DNA from: Pollenia angustigena
Taxonomy: Eukaryota; Arthropoda; Insecta; Diptera; Polleniidae
Direction: 5' to 3'
Assembly: GCA_930367215.1 (NCBI GenBank)
Contig: OV884060.1
Span: forward strand, 173,921,253-173,985,252
Length of the DNA: 64,000 nucleotides
The position numbers and the translations under genes were made by a program. This document shows positions 57,213-64,000 of the stretch, piece after piece; positions within the stretch are counted from its first letter, which is position 1; the number at the start of each line of letters is the position of its first letter. The notes under the pieces were generated by a model. It was given only the letters and a program-made list of their open reading frames with translations. It ran no database searches and was not told the origin of the DNA.

Positions 57213-59199
57213 TCACAAATACAATTTGGATAAAGTGCTTATAGGTTATTGTAGCCCTGTCCATAGTCTTCATTTTCCATTAGGTTTGATTCCCTGCGAT
57301 CGAAGGGTTTGGACACAGTGGCCATATCCCTCACACAGCACTTTCAAGAGGATTTCACACTAAGTCAAATTTTCAAAAATGTATAAAAATTTTCACAAAT
57401 ACAATTTGGATAAAGTGCGTATAGGTTATTGTAGCTTATAGGTTATTGTAGCCCTGTCCATAGTCTTCATTTTCCATTAGGTTTGATTCCCTGCGATCGA
57501 AGGGTTTGGATACAGTGGCCATATCCCTCACACAGCACTTTCAAGAGGATTTCACACTAAGTCAAATTTTCAAAAATGTATAAAAATTTTCACAAATACA
57601 ATTTGGATAAAGTGCGTATAGGTTATTGTAGCCCTGTCCATAGTCTTCATTTTCCATTAGGTTTGATTCCCTGCGATCGAAGGGTTTGGACACAGTGGCC
57701 ATATCCCTCACACAGCACTTTCAAGAGGATTTCACACTAAGTCAAATTTTCAAAAATGTATAAAAATTTTCACAAATACAATTTGGATAAAGTGCGTATA
57801 GATTATTGTAGCCCTGTCCATAGTCTTCATTTTCCATTAGGTTTGATTCCCTGCGATCGAAGGGTTTGGACACAGTGGCCATATCCCTCACACAGCACTT
57901 TCAAGAGAATTTCACACTAAGTCAAATTTTCAAAAATGTATAAAAATTTTCACAAATACAATTTGGATAAAATGCTTATAGGTTATTGTAGTCCTGTCCA
58001 TAGTCTTCATTTTCCATTAGGTTTGATTCCCTGCGATCGAAGGGCTTGGACACAGTGGCCATATCCCTCACACAGCACTTTCAAGAGAATTTCACTCTAA
58101 GTCAAATTTTCAAAAATGTATAAAAATTTTCGCAAATACAATTTGGATAAAAAGCTTATAGGTTATTGTAGCCCTGTCCATAGTCTTCATTTTCCATTAG
58201 GTTTGATTCCCTGCGATCGAAGGGTTTGGACACAGTGGCCATATCCCTCACACAGCACTTTCAAGAGAATTTCACTCTAAGTCAAATTTTCAAAAATGTA
58301 TAAAAATTTTCACAAATACAATTTTGATAAAGTGCTTATAGGTTATTGTAGCCCTGTTCATAGTCTTCATTTTCCATTAGGTTTGATTCCCTGCGATCGA
58401 AGGGTTTGGACACAGTGGCCATATCCCTCACACAGCACTTTCAAGAGGATTTCACACTAAGTCAAATTTTCAAAAATGTATAAAAATTTTCACAAATACA
58501 ATTTGGATAAAAAGCTTATAGGTTATTGTAGCCCTGTCCATAGTCTTCATTTTCCATTAGGTTTGATTCCCTGCGATCGAAGGGTTTGGACACAGTGGCC
58601 ATATCCCTCACACAGCACTTTCAAGAGGATTTCACACTAAGTCAAATTTTCAAAAATGTATAAAAATTTTCACAAATACAATTTGGATAAAGTGCGTATA
58701 GGTTATTGTAGCCCTGTCCATAGTCGTCATTTTCCATTAGGTTTGATTCCCTGCGATCGAAGGGTTTGGACACAGTGGCCATATCCCTCACACAGCACTT
58801 TCAAGAGAATTTCACTCTAAGTCAAATTTTCAAAAATGTATAAAAATTTTCACAAATACAATTTGGATAAAGTGCTTATAGGTTATTGTAGCTTATAGGT
58901 TATTGTAGCCCTGTCCATAGTCTTCATTTTCCATTAGGTTTGATTACCTGCGATCGAAGGGTTTGGACACAGTGGCCATATCCCTCACACATCACTTTCA
59001 AGAGAATTTCACTCTAAGTCAAATTTTCAAAAATGTATAAAAATTTTCACAAATACAATTTGGATAAAGTGCTTATAGGTTATTGTAGCCCTGTCCATAG
59101 TCTTCATTTCCGTTAGGTTTGATTCCCTGCGATCGAAGGGTTTGGACACAGTGGCCATATCCCTCACACAGCACTTTCAAGAGAATTTCACTCTAAGTC
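57213..59199. repeat. 180-bp satellite block S5
   Basis: About 11 monomers. Its first five repeat the variant order of block S4 (GCGTATAGG, GGATACAG, GCGTATAGATT, AAAATGCTTATAGG), so S4 and S5 are related by block duplication. It ends with the TCTTCATTTCCGTTAGG variant. Confidence 0.95.
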
Positions 59200-60168
59200 G
59201 TTTATACTTCCACGCTTTATAGCCGCTACGTAAAACGAATTTTCACCTATCACCGATATCAAACTCTTTATGAGCTCATTTGAATTTTGCTCCCTTAGAT
59301 ATATCGGAGGAGGCTTGGATGGTTTAATGACGTTTGGTGCTTCAGAGGATTCATCCTCCAGAATTGCAAAACGATTCTGAGTATTTATTTTATCAAAAGA
59401 TGGTACTTTTGAGGCCGAAGCAACTGCTGCAGAGGTAGGGCTGCGTCCCCGTTTAAGCACTGTTATGTACCAGTCCATACCAACTTGTACTGTAGGCTTT
59501 TGACAACTTTTTACAGGGGGTTTTCCATTGCATTTGTGTTTGAGTTCATGGTATCATTTCCCACTAAATTTGTTTTTGACGTCACGGCAATACTTGCTGG
59601 GCTGGCAACACTTGTCACCAAATCTAGTTGTAGTTTTTTTAATGAGTCACTATCCACTGTTTTTGTAAACACCGAGGGTGATAGGGAACGTGTTCGAGTA
59701 ATTGGCTTAGCCGTTAAATAGTTTATATTGTTTTGTTTTATTTATTTCTGCATTATTTTCATTTGCATTAACTAAAACGTAAACGTTTCTTTCATTTTGT
59801 CTTAGTGTTGTTTCACTGTTCGTACTCATGCAAAGAGTTGTTTTTGTTTTTCACCGTTTTGCTTTGCTCTTAATATTTTTATTATTTATTGTATTTTACA
59901 ACAACAAAAAAAAAATAAGAAATTTAAACTTAAATGTTTTTGTTCAAAATATGTACACACATGTATGAACATGCATACGTACATATATATTTTTACTATT
60001 TTGTTTTATTTAATTTTATCGTTTTAATTGTTCACTATAATGTTAAATAACAAAATATATTATTTATTTTTAAGCGTCCATTCGCTTCTTATATTAAAAA
60101 GTCAAATGTGATTAATTGATAGTTCAAATCGTATGCGGGTTTAAAAATACACGTCTGTATCACAACAA
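59200..60168 (-). pseudogene. LINE piece 5: broken ORF1 N-terminus and 5' UTR
   Basis: Same boundaries and frame breaks as the other derived pieces. It starts 2,956 bp after piece 4 and lies exactly 3,490 bp from piece 6. Confidence 0.88.
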
Positions 60169-62689
60169 ATCACAAATACAATTTGGATAAAGTGCTTATA
60201 GGTTATTGTAGCCCTGTCCATAGTCTTCATTTTCCATTAGGTTTGATTCCCTGCGATCGAAGGGTTTGGACACAGTGGCCATATCCCTCACACAGCACTT
60301 TCAAGAGAATTTCACTCTAAGTCAAATTTTCAAAAATGTATAAAAATTTTCACAAATACAATTTGGATAAAGTGCTTATAGGTTATTGTAGCTTATAGGT
60401 TATTGCAGCCCTGTCCGTAGTCTTCATTTTCCATTAGGTTTGATTCCCTGCGATCGAAGGGTTTGGATACAGTGGCCCTCACACAGCACTTTCAAGAGAA
60501 TTTCACTCTAAGTCAAATTTTCAAAAATGTATAAAAATTTTCGCAAATACAATTTGGATAAAAAGCTTATAGTTTATTGTAGCCCTGTCCATAGTCTTCA
60601 TTTTTCATTAGGTTTGATTCCCTGCGATCGAAGGGTTTGGACACAGTGGCCATATCCCTCACACAGCACTTTCAAGAGAATTTCACTCTAAGTCAAATTT
60701 TCAAAAATGTATAAAAATTTTCACAAATACAATTTGGATAAAGTGCTTATAGGTTATTGTAGCCCTGTTCATAGTCTTCATTTTCCATTAGGTTTGATTC
60801 CCTGCGATCGAAGGGTTTGGACACAGTGGCCATATCCCTCACACAGCACTTTCAAGAGGATTTCACACTAAGTCAAATTTTCAAAAATTTATAAAAATTT
60901 TCACAAATACAATTTGGATAAAGGGCGTATAGGTTATTGTAGCCCTGTCCATAGTCTTCATTTTCCATTAGGTTTGATTCCCTGCGATCGAAGGGTTTGG
61001 ACACAGTGGCCATATCCCTCACACAGCACTTTCAAGAGAATTTCACACTAAGTCAAATTTTCAAAAATGTATAAAAATTTTCACAAATACAATTTGCATA
61101 AAGTGCTTATAGGTTATTGTAGCTTATAGGTTATTGTAGCCCTGTCCATAGTCTTCATTTTCCATTAGGTTTGATTCCCTGCGTTTGGACACAGTGGCCA
61201 TATCCCTCACACAGCACTTTCAAGAGAATTTCACTCTAAGTCAAATTTTCAAAAATTTATAAAAATTTTCATAAATACAATTTGGATAAAGTGCTTATAG
61301 GTTATTGTAGCCCTGTCCATAGTCCTCATTTTCCATTAGGTTTGATTCCCTGCGATCGAAGGGTTTGGACACAGTGGCCATATCCCTCACACAGCACTTT
61401 CAAGAGAATTTCACTCTAAGTCAAATTTTCAAAAATGTATAAAAATTTTCACAAATACAATTTGGATAAAGTGCTTATAGGTTATTGTAGCCCTGTCGAT
61501 AGTCTTCATTTTCCATTAGGTTTGATCCCCTGCGATCGAAGGGTTTGGACACAGTGGCCATATCCCTCACACAGCACTTTCAAGAGAATTTCACTCTAAG
61601 TCAAATTTTCAAAAATGTATAAAAATTTTCGCAAATACAATTTGGATAAAAAGCTTATAGTTTATTGTAGCCCTGTCCATAGTCTTCATTTTTCATTAGG
61701 TTTGATTCCCTGCGATCGAAGGGTTTGGACACAGTGGCCATATCCCTCACACAGCACTTTCAAGAGAATTTCACTCTAAGTCAAATTTTCAAAAATGTAT
61801 AAAAATTTTCACAAATACAATTTGGATAAAGTGCTTATAGGTTCTTGTAGCCCTGTTCATAGTCTTCATTTTCCATTAGGTTTGATTCCCTGCGATCGAA
61901 GGGTTTGGACACAGTGGCCATATCCCTCACACAGCACTTTCAAGAGGATTTCACACTAAGTCAAATTTTCAAAAATTTATAAAAATTTTCACAAATACAA
62001 TTTGGATAAAGGGCGTATAGGTTATTGTAGCCCTGTCCATAGTCTTCATTTTCCATTAGGTTTGATTCCCTGCGATCGAAGGGTTTGGACACAGTGGCCA
62101 TATCCCTCACACAGCACTTTCAAGAGAATTTCACACTAAGTCAAATTTTCAAAAATGTATAAAAATTTTCACAAATACAATTTGCATAAAGTGCTTATAG
62201 GTTATTGTAGCTTATAGGTTATTGTAGCCCTGTCCATAGTCTTCATTTTCCATTAGGTTTGATTCCCTGCGTTTGGACACAGTGGCCATATCCCTCACAC
62301 AGCACTTTCAAGAGAATTTCACTCTAAGTCAAATTTTCAAAAATGTATAAAAATTTTCATAAATACAATTTGGATAAAGTGCTTATAGGTTATTGTAGCC
62401 CTGTCCATAGTCTTCATTTTCCATTAGGTTTGATTACCTGCGATCGAAGGGTTTGGACACAGTGGCCATATCCCTCACACATCACTTTCAAGAGAATTTC
62501 ACTCTAAGTCAAATTTTCAAAAATGTATAAAAATTTTCACAAATACAATTTGGATAAAGTGCTTATAGGTTATTGTAGCCCTGTCCATAGTCTTCATTTC
62601 CGTTAGGTTTGATTCCCTGCGATCGAAGGGTTTGGACACAGTGGCCATATCCCTCACACAGCACTTTCAAGAGAATTTCACTCTAAGTC
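60169..62689. repeat. 180-bp satellite block S6
   Basis: About 14 monomers. A run containing CGCAAATACAATTTGG, AAAAAGCTTATAGTTTATTG and GATAAAGGGCGTATAGG occurs twice (about 60540 and 61630), an internal duplication of about 1.1 kb. It ends with the TCTTCATTTCCGTTAGG variant. Confidence 0.95.
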
Positions 62690-63658
62690 GTTTATACTTC
62701 CACGCTTTATAGCCGCTACGTAAAACGAATTTTCACCTATCACCGATATCAAACTCTTTATGAGCTCATTTGAATTTTGCTCCCTTAGATATATCGGAGG
62801 AGGCTTGGATGGTTTAATGACGTTTGGTGCTTCAGAGGATTCATCCTCCAGAATTGCAAAACGATTCTGAGTATTTATTTTATCAAAAGATGGTACTTTT
62901 GAGGCCGAAGCAACTGCTGCAGAGGTAGGGCTGCGTCCCCGTTTAAGCACTGTTATGTACCAGTCCATACCAACTTGTACTGTAGGCTTTTGACAACTTT
63001 TTACAGGGGGTTTTCCATTGCATTTGTGTTTGAGTTCATGGTATCATTTCCCACTAAATTTGTTTTTGACGTCACGGCAATACTTGCTGGGCTGGCAACA
63101 CTTGTCACCAAATCTAGTTGTAGTTTTTTTAATGAGTCACTATCCACTGTTTTTGTAAACACCGAGGGTGATAGGGAACGTGTTCGAGTAATTGGCTTAG
63201 CCGTTAAATAGTTTATATTGTTTTGTTTTATTTATTTCTGCATTATTTTCATTTGCATTAACTAAAACGTAAACGTTTCTTTCATTTTGTCTTAGTGTTG
63301 TTTCACTGTTCGTACTCATGCAAAGAGTTGTTTTTGTTTTTCACCGTTTTGCTTTGCTCTTAATATTTTTATTATTTATTGTATTTTACAACAACAAAAA
63401 AAAAATAAGAAATTTAAACTTAAATGTTTTTGTTCAAAATATGTACACACATGTATGAACATGCATACGTACATATATATTTTTACTATTTTGTTTTATT
63501 TAATTTTATCGTTTTAATTGTTCACTATAATGTTAAATAACAAAATATATTATTTATTTTTAAGCGTCCATTCGCTTCTTATATTAAAAAGTCAAATGTG
63601 ATTAATTGATAGTTCAAATCGTATGCGGGTTTAAAAATACACGTCTGTATCACAACAA
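62690..63658 (-). pseudogene. LINE piece 6: broken ORF1 N-terminus and 5' UTR
   Basis: Practically identical to piece 5, at an offset of 3,490 bp. Same frame breaks and boundaries. Confidence 0.88.
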
Positions 63659-64000
63659 ATCACAAATACAATTTGGATAAAGTGCTTATAGGTTATTGTA
63701 GCCCTGTCCATAGTCTTCATTTTCCATTAGGTTTGATTCCCTGCGATCGAAGGGTTTGGACACAGTGGCCATATCCCTCACACAGCACTTTCAAGAGAAT
63801 TTCACTCTAAGTCAAATTTTCAAAAATGTATAAAAATTTTCACAAATACAATTTGGATAAAGTGCTTATAGGTTATTGTAGCTTATAGGTTATTGCAGCC
63901 CTGTCCGTAGTCTTCATTTTCCATTAGGTTTGATTCCCTGCGATCGAAGGGTTTGGATACAGTGGCCCTCACACAGCACTTTCAAGAGAATTTCACTCTA
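63659..64000. repeat. 180-bp satellite block S7, runs off the window
   Basis: Repeats the start of block S6 at an offset of 3,490 bp, including the rare GCAGCCCTGTCCGTAG and GATACAGTGGCCCTCACAC variants. So another copy of the 3,490-bp unit begins here. Confidence 0.95.

Noticed and set aside
42771..64000. Telomeric retrotransposon array of the HeT-A/TART type
   Set aside because: The LINE pieces are Gag-like and head-to-tail, but they lack 3' ends, oligo(A) tails and ORF2, and they share an internal cut point and satellite spacers. This is tandem DNA amplification, not serial end-addition.

Overview
This 64-kb window is very AT-rich eukaryotic repeat DNA with no host protein-coding gene that I can support. 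A higher fly (Diptera, Brachycera) is the best guess. The reasons are a Ty3/gypsy-type retroelement with a tRNA-Lys-type primer site, a Jockey-type LINE ORF1, and a mini-me-like element with a (GTCY)n tract of the kind described from dipterans. Long satellite arrays with nested transposons point to heterochromatin (pericentromeric, subtelomeric or similar). Which of these it is cannot be told from the sequence.

Left part (1-6.7 kb): an array of about 102-bp AT-rich satellite monomers (1-3903), interrupted by a 383-bp inverted-repeat element. It is followed by a degenerate tandem array of about 116-bp units (4091-6345). Both repeat families recur as short tandem modules, on the same strand, inside the large element that follows.

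Large element: two copies of an 11.5-12.9 kb unit, A (6775-19640) and B (30308-41758), end in imperfect inverted repeats with shared subterminal motifs and are flanked by (TA)n. Neither encodes a recognisable protein. Since they separated they have acquired different insertions: A carries a hAT-type MITE and a foldback with tRNA-like arms, and B carries a palindrome with hammerhead-like cores.

Gypsy-type retrotransposon (minus strand, 22685-42726): gag, a frame-broken pol, a primer-binding site and LTRs of about 1.75 kb. Its 5' LTR is split by element B. With B removed, the element lies between CCAT and CCGT inside a 180-bp satellite monomer, so it inserted into that satellite with a 4-bp target duplication. 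A second, truncated copy lies at 19697-21399.

Right part (21.4-22.7 and 42.7-64 kb): one array made of blocks of a 180-bp satellite alternating with a fixed piece of about 970 bp, the 5' UTR plus the N-terminal ORF1 of a Jockey-like LINE. Six LINE pieces are present, all in the same orientation and all cut at the same codon. Piece 2 is split by a 5.3-kb mini-me/Helitron-like composite that holds two tRNA-like sequences and two MITEs. The right end repeats with an exact 3,490-bp period. Reading on the minus strand, each LINE piece puts its promoter and ORF1 start directly upstream of a satellite block. That composite module is the most unusual structure in the window.
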